64,000 nt of DNA from positions 868,001-932,000 of the forward strand of contig NC_063076.1 of assembly GCF_022605165.1 (NCBI RefSeq), written 5' to 3'. The DNA comes from Purpureocillium takamizusanense. Its lineage: Eukaryota > Ascomycota > Sordariomycetes > Hypocreales > Ophiocordycipitaceae. The notes below the pieces were generated by a model. That model saw only the letters and a list, made by a program, of their open reading frames with translations. It was not told the DNA's origin and did no database searches. Every line of letters begins with the position of its first letter. The first letter of the stretch is position 1. Positions 52,330 through 62,986 of this stretch are shown here, in pieces. Both the position numbers and the translations under genes were made by a program.

Positions 52330-53997
52330 TTTCCTATAAGTACCATTCTTCGATTGGGGATTCATTTTTTTGCCAGAACTACATTCTGGCACACTCTTTC
52401 AAGCTAGACAATGCCTGCGCTTGATTATTTGGGGGTCTTCATCTTTTGGCATGTTCTTTGTCATGAGCTTGTGGGTCGCTTTTCTTGGACGGCCATGATG
52501 GCAATGATGGCGATGGGCTGCTGCGCGAGTGGTTTATGTGTAGCGCCTGGACTTTCCTCGAAATGAAAGACACGAGTGACGCCGACCGCAGGACGAAGCC
52601 GACCAGAGCGCTACTCATTGATGTTGATATGACGCGTGTTGCGCCCACGTCAACGGCAAGCTACGAGGCTGGGTGTCCGCCGCATTGTGGCCATGCTCCT
52701 CCCAGTGCGGACCGGAGACCAGGTACGCGGACGATTCAAGCCGCATCCTTTGCCGAAGCTTCTATTTACCGTCGGCGTGGCTTCAGACACTTGTGCCGCC
52801 GGCAGTTGGAGAGATTTTCCCTCCGCGGACCAACGGCGAGACGGCGCAGACAATCATGTGGCCGGGGTTCGGCACGCCGGTCGGGATGGTCAGAATGGCG
52901 CGGGCCTAGGCACGAAGCTGAGACGACCTCTTGAGCCTGCTTCTGAGCGGCATTGCGTGCTGTGCTGTGCTGCCCCCATAATCATGATCCATCGCCATCC
53001 TTCCGAAGCAGGGAAGGAGGGGTGAGGTTGGCTGGCGTCCGAACCAACCGCAAACGCCATTCGCGCACGAGGGGGGCCTTTCCACAACATGGTGTTCAGA
53101 CACCGCAAGACCCGACCAAATGGTTGAAGGCCGGTACACGTCGTGTGACTGCTTGGTAGCGCAACGAGATTCGTAACATGGCAACGGCCCCGAGACTGCG
53201 TGTGGAAGGACCACTTCCTCTCCAGCCTAGGCAGCGTGTTCTGGAACAGCTCGGAATCCGCCCATTACTCCGCGGACGAGCTGGGGGGGGGGTTCGCTGC
53301 CATCGGTGGCAATCGGTAGAGGAGCGAGGCTTCCCGGTGCTTCTTCTGGCAGGTCAGGGTCAGGTGGGCGCTTGGTACAGGTACCTTATTAGTACCTAAC
53401 CCTGCTGTTGTACGCACCTGGCGGCACAGAGGGAATGTCCGCCAAACGCCGCCCCGTCACCTCACCTGGCGCAGCGTGCTCGGGCGGCATCGGTGGGGGA
53501 CGTCGGCCACCGGGCAGCCCTAAATCGGGCTCGGCTGGCGGACCCGACAGCCCAGCCCAGTCCGTGGAACCTCCTCCACTGGGCTCCGGGGGGTTCCCCA
53601 ACGGGTGCGAGGGATTGACCGCCCGAAGTGACGATTATTACAGAGTCCCGTCCCCTCACCCCACTTCAGCCCATCGCCAACAAGGTCCAGGGTCACCATC
53701 ATTCCTTCCATGCCGTCCACAAGCCCTGTCGCATCCTTCTCTTGTCAATTTGGCAGCTCACAACCACACGTAGCGCGCAAGCACCATCGTGAGCGCGCAA
53801 TCGACCGACCTCTTCTTCACCGATAGCATACTAAGCTGCCGTCGTGTGCTCAGCAGCAACAGTCCGCCTCGCCGACTGTATCTTCGGCTTGACTTGTGGC
53901 GCGCGTGGCGCTTCGACCGCTTATCTCCGTCTCCTTGCGTCCGCCCATGTCGCGCTGAAGCAGGCATTTGTACTCTGTCTGTGGCTACCGCACGGTC
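52330..53997. other. Intergenic region, no gene recognised
   Basis: This is 1.7 kb between the tRNA and the Zn2Cys6 regulator. Open frames are short and motif-free. GGTACC/GTACCT-like motifs recur at 53379-53397, and an eight-base G run lies near 53284-53291. The distal 200 bases are presumably the regulator's promoter and leader. Confidence 0.45.
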
Positions 53998-56966
53998 ATG
54001 GCGACCTCCTTCGACTTCAACAGCATGGCCAGACGAGCCGATGGTGGCGACGCTGCTAACATGCCCTCACCTCCGTCACCCGTACAACACGATGCGCCGT
54101 CCCATCACCCGCATCACCCGAGCAATGTCACCATTTACCAGACGACCGGCCTTGATGCTCACACTGGTCCCATCCTTGCGCCGGGCTCGGGCGCACCGGC
54201 GTTGAACCCGCGGTCCTGCGTCACCTGCCGCCGCCGCAAGGTCCGTTGCGACAAGCAGATGCCCTGCTCCAACTGTCGTCGCGCCTTGATCCCGTGTGTC
54301 TTCCCGGCCCCCGGTCGGGCCCCTCGTCAGCAGCGACCCAAGGACCCAAATGCGCCGCCAAAGAACTCGACCCAGCGTGAGGTGGAGCTTATCAAGCGCC
54401 TGAGGAAGCTTGAGGGCATCGTGGAAGAGCTCAGCGGTCAAATTGAGGTCGAGTCGGGCAAAGCGCCTTCCACAGCTAGCTCCCCAACCGGTGCGCTGGA
54501 AAGCTTGCAGCAGAGGCAAGGGTCCGGCAACTTGGACTCTCTCGCCACAGGCAGCCCACTATCGCGACACCCCGAACCGACCACCGCTCAGGACAGCGAA
54601 TCGGCCATCAAGAAGGATATGCAAAAGAACTTTGGGCGAATGGTCCTCGATGACCATAGTGGCACACGTCGATACGTCAGCAGTGGGTTTTGGTCCAAGC
54701 TGAATGATGAGGTGCTTGCCCTCCCTGAGCCCCTTCCTTTGGGAGCCCCCCAAGTCTTCACTCTCGCTGACGTTGAAATGCAGCTGGACTCTATCCGCGA
54801 GGAAACGCAGCGCCTCACTGACGAGGATGACGACTCGGAATACGAAGGCACGCCCACAGACTCACCCGCAACCGGCGTTGGCTCCCTCTCCGACCACCAT
54901 TCGTTTGTGCTTGGCTACCGCTCGGCAGACGTGAGCCTGAAAAAGTGCCATCCTTTGCCGTCTCATATCACGTTCTTGTGGTCCGTGTATCAGGAAAACG
55001 TGGAACCGCTGGTGAAGCTGCTGCATGTACCAACTACGGACATGGTGATGCGAGAGGCCAGAAGAGATAGCGGAAAGCTTTCGCCTGGCAACGAGGCTCT
55101 AACATTTGCCATTTATTTCGCGGCAATTACCTCGCTTGAGCCTGAAGAGGTAAACCCAATCGACAATTAAAGTTTGCACCCACCCAAAGGCTTCGCTGAC
55201 TGACAATCCCCGCCTAGGTCGAGACCAACTTCGGCTCCAGCAAGGATGAAGTTCTTGCGCAATACCGATTTGCCCTCGAACAGTCGCTCGCCAAGGCCAA
55301 TTTCCTAGACACCTCCGATCTCGCTGTTGTTCAAGCCTTTGCTCTGTTTCTGATTGTGGTCAGGCGCCACGACGAGAGCCGCTTCTGCTGGGCCCTGTCA
55401 GGCCTTCTGATACGCATCGCTCAGGGGCTGGGGATCCACAGGGACGGGACTCACTTTAACCTCTCTCCCTTTGATACGGAGATTCGGAGGCGCCTCTGGT
55501 GGGCCATCCTGATGTTGGACCTGCGATCGGCCGAAGAGCTCGGCACGGACATGACGATTGGCGAGCGATCGTACGACACCAAGATCCCCAGCAATATCAA
55601 CGATGCGGACATTAGTCCTGAAACCGTTGAGCCTCCGACGCCGCGCGAGGGCCGGTCGGATACTGCCGTCTCGATCGTTCGGGCCGAAATTTGCGTTCTC
55701 TCACGTCGCTTGGTCACGGCCTCCTCGGCCATGGCCTCTCTCTGCCCCAAGGTCGACGAAGGGAGTATTGAAGACCGGGAGGCTATGTTGATCGACGTAT
55801 ACCGTCGTATCGAGAACAAATTCTTGAAGCACGTTCTCGACGAGACGGATCCTCTCTATTGGGTCGCTGCCATGATTGCTCGCGTCATCATGGCCAAAAT
55901 GTGTCTTGTCATATACCAGCCGATGCTCTTCCCTGGATCCAACTATGAGCTATCGGGCGAAATTAGGCAACGCATCTACGTGGCAGCCATCGAGGTCATC
56001 GAGTATGGGCACAAGCTGAATACTGATCCCAGATGCAAGCAGTACCGATGGCTTTTCAAGACGTACACCAACTGGCACGCCATCGCATATACCCTGATCG
56101 AAAGCTGCCGGCGACCATGGACGGCGCTGGTGGAGCGAGGATGGGAAGCCGTCAACGGATACGACAAGGATCCTGTCGAAATTGCCAAGAGAGCTGACCA
56201 TGCTGCTGTCTTCCTACCGCTACGGAAGCTGTTCATCCGCGCCAGACGGCATCGGGAGTCGGAGATTGCCCGTCTCAAAGCGAACCAGGAAGAGGCGCGT
56301 CGTCTGGATTTTGCTGAGCGCATGAACCCTGCCCAAGCCCGCTTCGGACCGGTTCCTGGGGCCGAAAACAGGATGGAACAGATCAGAGAGAAGTGGAGGA
56401 TGCTGACACGGCCAGATGGTGCCAGCCCTCTGCCGTACACCTTTGCTTCTCAGCAGCAGTCTACGGGCGTACAGTCGGCAGCAGACGGCGCGTCTGTGAA
56501 CGCGTCCATGTCGACGGAAACGACGCGGTCGCAGCACTTGAAACCTCCGGGCGATCCCGTGCCTCTCCAGATGGACTTGTCATTTGAGGCGATGCAGTAC
56601 ATGGACGACCTCATGTCCCAGCCGAATCTCAACATGGCGGAGTTCTACAACGTTGCCGGCGACGATAAAAATACGAACGTGTCCTCCACGGCCAGTCCGA
56701 TGCCCGACTTTTCGAATGTCGTGACGGCACAACAGGAGGCGGCCCTGCGGCAACAGGCGCTCACTCTTCAAACGCAGCCTCCCAAGGACAGCCATGTCCC
56801 GCCATACCTGTGGAGCGACCCTTTCACGGTGATGAACACCAAATTTGAAGAGGGCCAGATGGTGGAGGACACGGACATGCTTGGTGACGACTTCAACTGG
56901 CAGGACTGGAGCCAGAGCATTCGCGGGCTGGAGATGGAGAGCACGGAACCGCCGAAAGGATGGTAA
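53998..56966 (+). CDS. Zn2Cys6 fungal transcription factor, two exons
   Basis: Exons 53998-55149 and 55218-56966 give 966 residues. The binuclear zinc cluster CX2CX6CX5CX2CX6C spans residues about 74-100 (SCVTCRRRKVRCDKQMPCSNC and on to Cys 100), followed by a basic linker and a coiled-coil-like heptad stretch (ELIKRLRKLEGIVEELSGQI) for dimerisation. The middle part is the fungal-specific transcription factor domain (PF04082): SLAKANFLDTSDLAVVQAFALFLIV, RIAQGLGIHRDGTHFNLSPFDTEIRRRLWW and the acidic DLRSAEELG. The C-terminal 200 residues are Gln/Ser/Asp-rich, a likely activation region. The start is the ATG at 53998. Target genes are unknown, and no obvious cluster of targets adjoins it. Confidence 0.92.
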
Positions 56967-58141
56967 AGGGTCGCAATGCGAATGATGACTTCTGGAAACG
57001 AGAACGAGAAATATGATGCGCAAGGGAATTCATTTGGCGAGGTAGGAGTTGTCATGCTACTTTCAGCAAGTGGCGTCTGGGCGCCTGGAGTGGCGATCGT
57101 TGTAGAGTGTACGATCGAACCATCCTCAGAATAAGGGGACTTATGGACGATTCAATATGAAGCATTCTTCTTGGATTGAGGCCAAGATGCCAGAGTCGCC
57201 CCCTTTGGGCTTGTGTTGACATGGAGGTACCGCTATATCGGACAGGTCCCAGTGGCGTATCTGCCTTGGCACATACCACTCAAGAGGACCCAGAAGTACC
57301 AATCTAGTACCAAGGTAGGGACTCTATGGCAAGTGCTCGAGAAGCTCGGCCCTCCGGTCAATTGCGCGACTTTAGGTGAGCCGGGTGAGCCATGCGGGTG
57401 TGGTCTCGCGACCTATGCAATGCAACTATATGGGGGCCCTATAGAGGCATAATATTGTGCTTTTGTCCATTCTTTCTTTTTTTTACGTCTTGGTTGCTAC
57501 CACGGGAGAATCGACCTTTTCCTAGCACCTGATGAGCCCGTCAGGGAGGCAAAAGTTTATTGCAAGCATAATGGTGGTGTAGCTAGGGCGAGGTCGATCG
57601 CCGCATAAGTGCCGGAGCGACGTTGCGCCCGCTCGCTTCGATCCGGCGCCGCCGTAGCAAACGGCAAGGAATAGACGGGAACCCGAGGAGGCGCTTGGCA
57701 GACTTCGTTTTGTCGGTGCGAACTGAAATCGAATGGTAAAAGTACTTATGTCAACGCCAGGCCCCGGGTACGGAACTATCCTAAGGTACTCTCGACTGAA
57801 GCCATCGTAGGTGGCATATGCTATAGCTGTGCTGCCCCTCGCTGGCACTACCAGGTGGCAGCGGCGGCGGCGGCGGCGGCTATGCCTTCCTCTTTTCCTA
57901 CGCGGGTTTAGCAGGAGGGAACCTAGGAACTGCAGTATGAATCGGGGATTTACGGCGTCTAGCTAGGAGTTACTTAATACCCATGTTAATAGAAAGACCA
58001 AATAGCCGATCGGTTGCTGATTTCTCGTATTCTTCTTATCATATAATTGTTGACTTAATAAGGTTTATATAGGTAAAGTAGTAGCCAGATCGTCGGGGAG
58101 CCTGGGCGAGGTGATACAGGATGATATTAGGGTCTTACTTT

Positions 58142-58370
58142 CGCGCTGCCTAGCGTCTAATGTCACTCTGCGCGGGAGAGCTGACGTACATGCGTGTGTC
58201 CGTATATGTATGTGTATGGTCTATTATATTATGCTATGTCCTCTGAGCCGCGCTGCATAGCGTCTAATGTCACTCTGCACGGGAGAGCCAGTGTGCGTGC
58301 GTGCGTGTGTATATATGTGTGTGTGTTGTCTGCTATACGATGCTATGTCCTCTGAGCCGCGCTGCATAGG
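58142..58370. repeat. Minisatellite, about 108-bp unit, 2.1 copies
   Basis: Unit starts (CGCGCTGC) lie at 58142, 58249 and 58358, giving periods of 107 and 109. Each full unit holds TAGCGTCTAATGTCACTCTG near its start, a variable TG/TA-rich middle (with GTGCGTGCGTGCGTG in the second copy), and TGCTATGTCCTCTGAGC at its end. The third copy stops after about 12 bases. The arrangement is seen directly; function is unknown. Confidence 0.85.
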
Positions 58371-58751
58371 ATATGCGGGTTATATGCACCTTGAAAATCT
58401 CGCTAGTTATGAATGACCTCGGACGGCCGACCCGGAGCACTCCGTACCTAGCAGCAGTGACGACGTATCCTCTAGGCTGTCGGCGGCTTAGACGCGGTAT
58501 TATTGCGTCGGAAGCGTTCAAGATGTCGCCGTAAACTGTTTATCGACTGGTATATCGACTAATAGATATGTGAGGCAGACGAGTGGCCTAGAGTCGACCA
58601 CGACTCTCGGGTTAAACGTCCCGACCCGTCATCCTAACCGACGGCAAAAAGTGCTATTCTGCATCAGACATTCGACGTACTGTAGCATGCCTACTCGCGG
58701 TAATGTAACCTAAGGTCACGCCAGAAGAGAGGAGCCTTCTCCCCACCTGTC

Positions 58752-58759
58752 TATATAAA
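58752..58759 (+). promoter_or_regulatory. TATA box of the small secreted protein gene
   Basis: TATATAAA lies 91 bases before the ATG at 58843 and is followed by a CA-rich leader (CACCAGAACCAACACCACC), both typical of strongly transcribed fungal genes. Confidence 0.6.
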
Positions 58760-58842
58760 GGAGAAACAAGCTCTAGGAGTAGAGGCTTACAAGTCCTTCA
58801 GCGTTTCTCAGCACCAGAACCAACACCACCAGGACCGCCAGC

Positions 58843-59303
58843 ATGACTCTCTCCTCGCTCCTCGCCAGCGCCCTACTCGCTGCCACGACAGCTCTTGCTC
58901 AGAACGAATACGCCCGTGTACCCCTTGACGAGCCACTCAACTGGGTCGCCGGCCCCAGTCTCTTCCCAGTCAATGTTATCGCCGGTTATAACGCTGAACT
59001 CGCGGCGTACGACCGCGAGTCCTGGGCCAACCACGTCCTAGAACAGTGCTCTACGTTTTCCGATTGCACGTCCACAATCTCCTTCTCGGGTGAGACCAGC
59101 CTCCCACTTTGCTATACACGCTCGTCGCAACCAGGAAATGGATGTGGTAGAGCTAATGCTTGCTCTGAGTAGCCATCAACAGCGGCACCCCCAAGACGCG
59201 CTTCTGGTTCGGCTATGTCTTCCGCGGCGGCCCAACCACCCAGGCCAACTATGAGAGGCGCGCTGGCGTCCTGGGCTCTGTCGCTTATTCTATCGTCGAA
59301 TAG
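58843..59303 (+). CDS. Small secreted protein of unknown function, two exons
   Basis: Exons 58843-59089 and 59173-59303 give 125 residues. The signal peptide is clear (LLASALLAATTALAQ). The mature protein has only two cysteines (EQCSTFSDC), an aromatic Gly-rich C-terminal part (TRFWFGYVFRGGPTTQANYERR) and ends in VLGSVAYSIVE. The 83-base intron has a GTGAGA donor, and the join GCC-ATC is in frame. I recognise no family. The strong TATA box, short leader and location at the edge of a gene-poor, pseudogene-bearing island suggest an accessory, effector-like gene; that is inference. Confidence 0.75.
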
Positions 59304-60028
59304 TGAAGGGGCCGGTCGTTTCTGCCCTGTCTCCTTGCTCAAGTCTGTCCCCTAGTTTCGGTAGTTTAGTAGTCAACGCCAGTCATTCAACGATCAGCCA
59401 AGGTCTAGGATTATTTGGTAGGCAACGGCATTCCAATCTTTATCGCTCCATACCAAGTAGCAAATTGAATATTTGTCTATTTAAACTCTTTAAACTCGCC
59501 TACAGTCGCAGCGCTGGCTAGGATACGAAGCAACTTATGAACAGGTAGCCTCTGAAATAGGCATGACGATGGTGACGTTCGAGTTTTGTTGACGTGCGCT
59601 TGCCCGCCCACTGGCACCCGTTCGTGGGGGGGCATTTGCTCGGGGGTTCGGGACCTGCAATGAGTCAAGAAGGCGCGGCCTTTGCATCGTAAGAGATGGC
59701 GGACGTACAAGCGACAGCTATCAACCTGCCAGTGCGCCCAAGCGACCTGGCCAACCTTAAGCGGCCGGCTGACCCCGCGCTGTTATGGCTTTTTGTGCCG
59801 TGCAGGCCACCTCCATGTCCTTCGCATCTCTTGGTCCCTCCCTAATAAGAAACCAATGTGCACTGCATGAATCAGCTCCCCCATCTTAAGCATCGATCAG
59901 AGAGCCGCACCCGACTGACCAACTGCCCGTTCTGAAGGCACCTCCTCCAACCACTATGCTGAACAACGCAACCCAAGTCGCCCAGCAGACACTCCAGTCG
60001 ACCTCCTCGATCAGATCGAGGCACAACA

Positions 60029-60978
60029 ATGGCTGACCAGTCGGTTGCCAAGGCGATCGAACGGATATCATTTGTCACTTAGGATGATGTCAGGAGTGCG
60101 TTCGTCGCTGCTTTCGCCAAGCCCGCCCCTCCCATCAAAGCGAGCACAGTCAGGAGTGTCGTTACGGATCTCAAGTCGCCCGAGGCGACGATGCAGCGTA
60201 TATAATGGGAGACATCGTTATCGAGGAGCCTTTGACAATGAAGCAATTCCAGAGCGTTCACTTATATCCCGACGGCACACAGGCAGGCTTCGAGATCGAT
60301 TATACATTGCCATAGAAGTTCACCCGTCCGATTCGGGATAAGTTCGAGGTGAAGTCGCCGTGGAAGGGGACTGGACTGACCACTGCATAAAGGCTTCCCA
60401 GAGGGCTAACGCCTTTATAAACAACATCAACCGCCTTAATGCTCTCATAGATAAATTGGAAAGTTAGATATTCTGGTTAAGGCAGCCGAAAAGTGTGGGA
60501 TTCCTAGATCGCAGGCCGAACTGCTGGTCAAAAGCGGTAAAATCGAAAATGCTGTCAAGGCTGCAATGACGCGTCATGCAGTCAAATCAGCGTTCATCAA
60601 TGACACGTAGCAGAGCGCGGGTCTGACCGCGACCTTCGACATTCAACGGCTCTTCGACGGGCAATTCCTGCAATACCTTACTAACATTAGTTTCAGTCGA
60701 CTCTATGGTGGCTCCGCTGGGCCCTTTTCATCTTGGGGGTTGGGCACTCTTTCTTCGGCAACGGCATTATACTAGGCGTATTTATGGGAACAGCCTTCGG
60801 GGCTCTTAGTCTTGCGAATACGGGAGCTTGCGCACGTTTCGGAAAGGGTCTCGGGGTAAATATCCTCGGTGGTGCAGCAGCGTGGGGTGAGATAACTGCA
60901 GGTGCTATTGCTCGTGGAGCGCCCGTGGGACCCATGTGTCACGTGCCCTACCGGCTCCACGAGTATACGTATATATAG
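60029..60978 (+). pseudogene. Decayed gene(s) with several in-frame stops and frame changes
   Basis: An ATG at 60029 opens a protein-like frame that is cut by TAG at 60080-60082 and TAA at 60203-60205, then continues in another frame for 36 codons to TAG at 60313-60315. Further on, a stretch containing KAAEKCGIPRSQAELLVKSG is followed by another TAG after INDT (60608-60610). A last open piece (60733-60978) is glycine-rich and hydrophobic (LGVFMGTAFGALSLANTGA). Most stops are TAG or TAA that could derive from CAG, CAA or TGG by C-to-T change. I read this as one or two genes inactivated by point mutation and indels. The original function is not recognised. Confidence 0.5.
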
Positions 60979-61195
60979 CTAGCTATCTTAGTAGACCCCG
61001 CTTATAGAGTAGTAATAAAGGAGGCTTCTTACATACTCTTATAGTTAATAGTAATTATATACTAGATTTTAATCTATAATAATATTAATGGATTATAGAC
61101 TATACTTTATAAATATTTAATGAGGTACTTTTAGCCGCTATGTATTAAAGTATAAGTCTAATAAGTATAAAATAATAAAGCGCTTAGAGTCAGCG
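60972..61195. other. AT-rich, TA-dense tract (RIP-like)
   Basis: About 220 bases are dominated by A and T with very many TA steps, in contrast with the GC-rich flanks. This is the composition left by repeat-induced point mutation of an old repeat in Pezizomycotina. No repeat family can be identified from what remains. Confidence 0.6.
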
Positions 61196-61412
61196 GGGAC
61201 TTAGGCACCTTGAGGTACTAGCCCGCTGAGCGGCTGCGCCTGGGCCCCCACCTGCCATGGAGCGTCAGGCAGCTGTGAGGTGGTCATGTGACCTGCCGTG
61301 AACACATCACTTGCAGTGCATGTCTGCCTCCCCTCACAGCAAACTCATCATCTCCCCCAAACAAAGCCCTGGAACTCACCGTTTGTGACCGTGTCTGGAG
61401 AAAACGGTCAAG

Positions 61413-62986
61413 ATGGATCCAGGACGCCGCGCAATGTTGAGCGGCCAGGGCTCATCGGGCCGCAAGGGAGACGACAGAGACATCACTGGCCCTCGGCCCA
61501 ACTCCAGCAACAGAGTCGCCAAAACCACCAAGGGCGATCAGCCGTCCAAGACGGCTCAGAATGTGGCCCGCTATCTCACTTCGGACGAGCAGTCTCGCCA
61601 GTTCGTGGCCGACGAGGACAAATTTGTGCTCAAGCAATCCAAGAAGAAGGCCGACATTCGCGTGCGTGAGGGCCGCGCCAAGCCCATCGACTACCTCACC
61701 TTCAACCTCCGATACATGGAGGAGAATCGCGACACCTTCGATGACCAGGACGGCGATCTTGAAATTGAGCTCAAGAACCCGGCAGCGTATATCGAGAGCC
61801 TCACCCGCGCCCAAATCACCGAACTCAACGGCGACATTGCCTCGTTTCTCACCCTCGAGGTGGATGCCTCCAACCGGCAGTATTGGGAGGCTCTTCGCAC
61901 GCTCTGCGCCTCGCGGGACTTCGCCCTGGACCCTGTGAGAAAAGCTGAGAAGGACCGCGCGTACGGAGTCAACGCCGACGTGATCTCCGAGAACCTCAAG
62001 GGACACTCGACCGAAGGACTCGACACCTACGAAACCCGAATCCGGGCCGCCCTCGCAAGTGATCAGTTCATCGATAGGGAGTTCCAGAGCTACGTTCTAG
62101 ACGATGTCTTGTTTTACAAAGCCAAGAAGGTCGTCGAAGGCATGTTCAGGAAGATGTCGGAATCACGAGAGAAGCTGCTCCAGGAGCAAGGACCTGCTTC
62201 GCGATCCAGCGCAAAGTCTGCGGTTGGTGTTCAGCCAGATGCCACTGAAAACGCTGCTACCGTCACGGGAGGGCAGGTCGCTGCATTGTCCACAAATGCT
62301 TCTGCCGCGGGCAACGAGGATGCGTCCGTGCAGACGCAGGCCCTCTATGATCGAGAGGCAGCCCAGGGCTTGCTCGAGAACGAGGAGGTCTTCACTACGG
62401 AAGCTGCCATCCCTGACCGGAAGAAGCCGGAATGGACAGCTAGGTACAAAGCACGGAAGCCTCGCTACTTCAACCGTGTCCAGATGGGCTACGAGTGGAA
62501 CAAGTACAATCAGACGCACTTCGACCACGACAACCCGCCGCCCAAGGTTGTTCAGGGTTACAGATTCAATATCTTCTATCCCGACCTCGTTGACAGTACC
62601 AAAACTCCGACATACAAGATCTTTCGCGATGACGGGCGCAAGCGGGGCGAGTCGCTTGCGAAGGCCGGAGAAGAAGACACCTGTCTTATCATCTTCATAG
62701 CGGGACCCCCATACGAGGACATTGCCTTCCGCATTGTTGATCGCCAGTGGGACTTCAGTGCCAAGAAGGAGCGCGGCTTCAAGAGCACCTTTGACAGAGT
62801 GAGTGGATATCTGTGGACTGCCTGAGGACACGTGCCGGGATCCGACGATGTTGACTGACGGAATCTGTAGGGCATACTGCAACTGCACTTTAACTTCAAG
62901 AAGGTACTTCCCCAGAATTGCCCACGCAAGAGAGAAAGGCATAGGCGCTGACCAAGCTCATGATGAAGATATTTTACCGCAAGTAA
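61413..62986 (+). CDS. Cactin (splicing factor), three exons
   Basis: Cactin is a conserved spliceosome-associated nuclear protein. Exons 61413-62798, 62871-62903 and 62969-62986 give 478 residues; the last two exons encode only 11 and 5 residues but complete the invariant C-terminus GILQLHFNFKK-IFYRK. The mid-region (PF10312) includes ARYLTSDEQSRQFVADEDKFVLKQ, KKKADIRVREGRAKPIDYL and an LEIELKNP segment. The C-terminal domain (PF09732) has YKARKPRYFNRVQMGYEWNKYNQTH, DHDNPPPKVVQGYRFNIFYPDL, GEEDTCLIIFIAGPPYEDIAFRIVDRQWD and ERGFKSTFDR. The Arg/Ser-rich N-terminus of animal cactins is absent and the start is the ATG at 61413. Confidence 0.94.

Larger units (their letters stand above)
56967..58842. 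other. Gene-poor island, left part
   Basis: This 1.9-kb region is without a supported gene. It becomes AT-rich from about 57940, with scattered GTACC motifs near 57225-57315, a GGC triplet run at about 57858-57880, the 108-bp minisatellite (58142-58370) and a TATA box (58752-58759). Confidence 0.5.
59304..61412. other. Gene-poor island, right part
   Basis: This 2.1 kb holds no intact gene. It contains a stop-interrupted pseudogene (60029-60978) and an AT-rich tract (60972-61195), both listed. The last 200 bases, normal in composition, are the cactin promoter. Confidence 0.5.
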
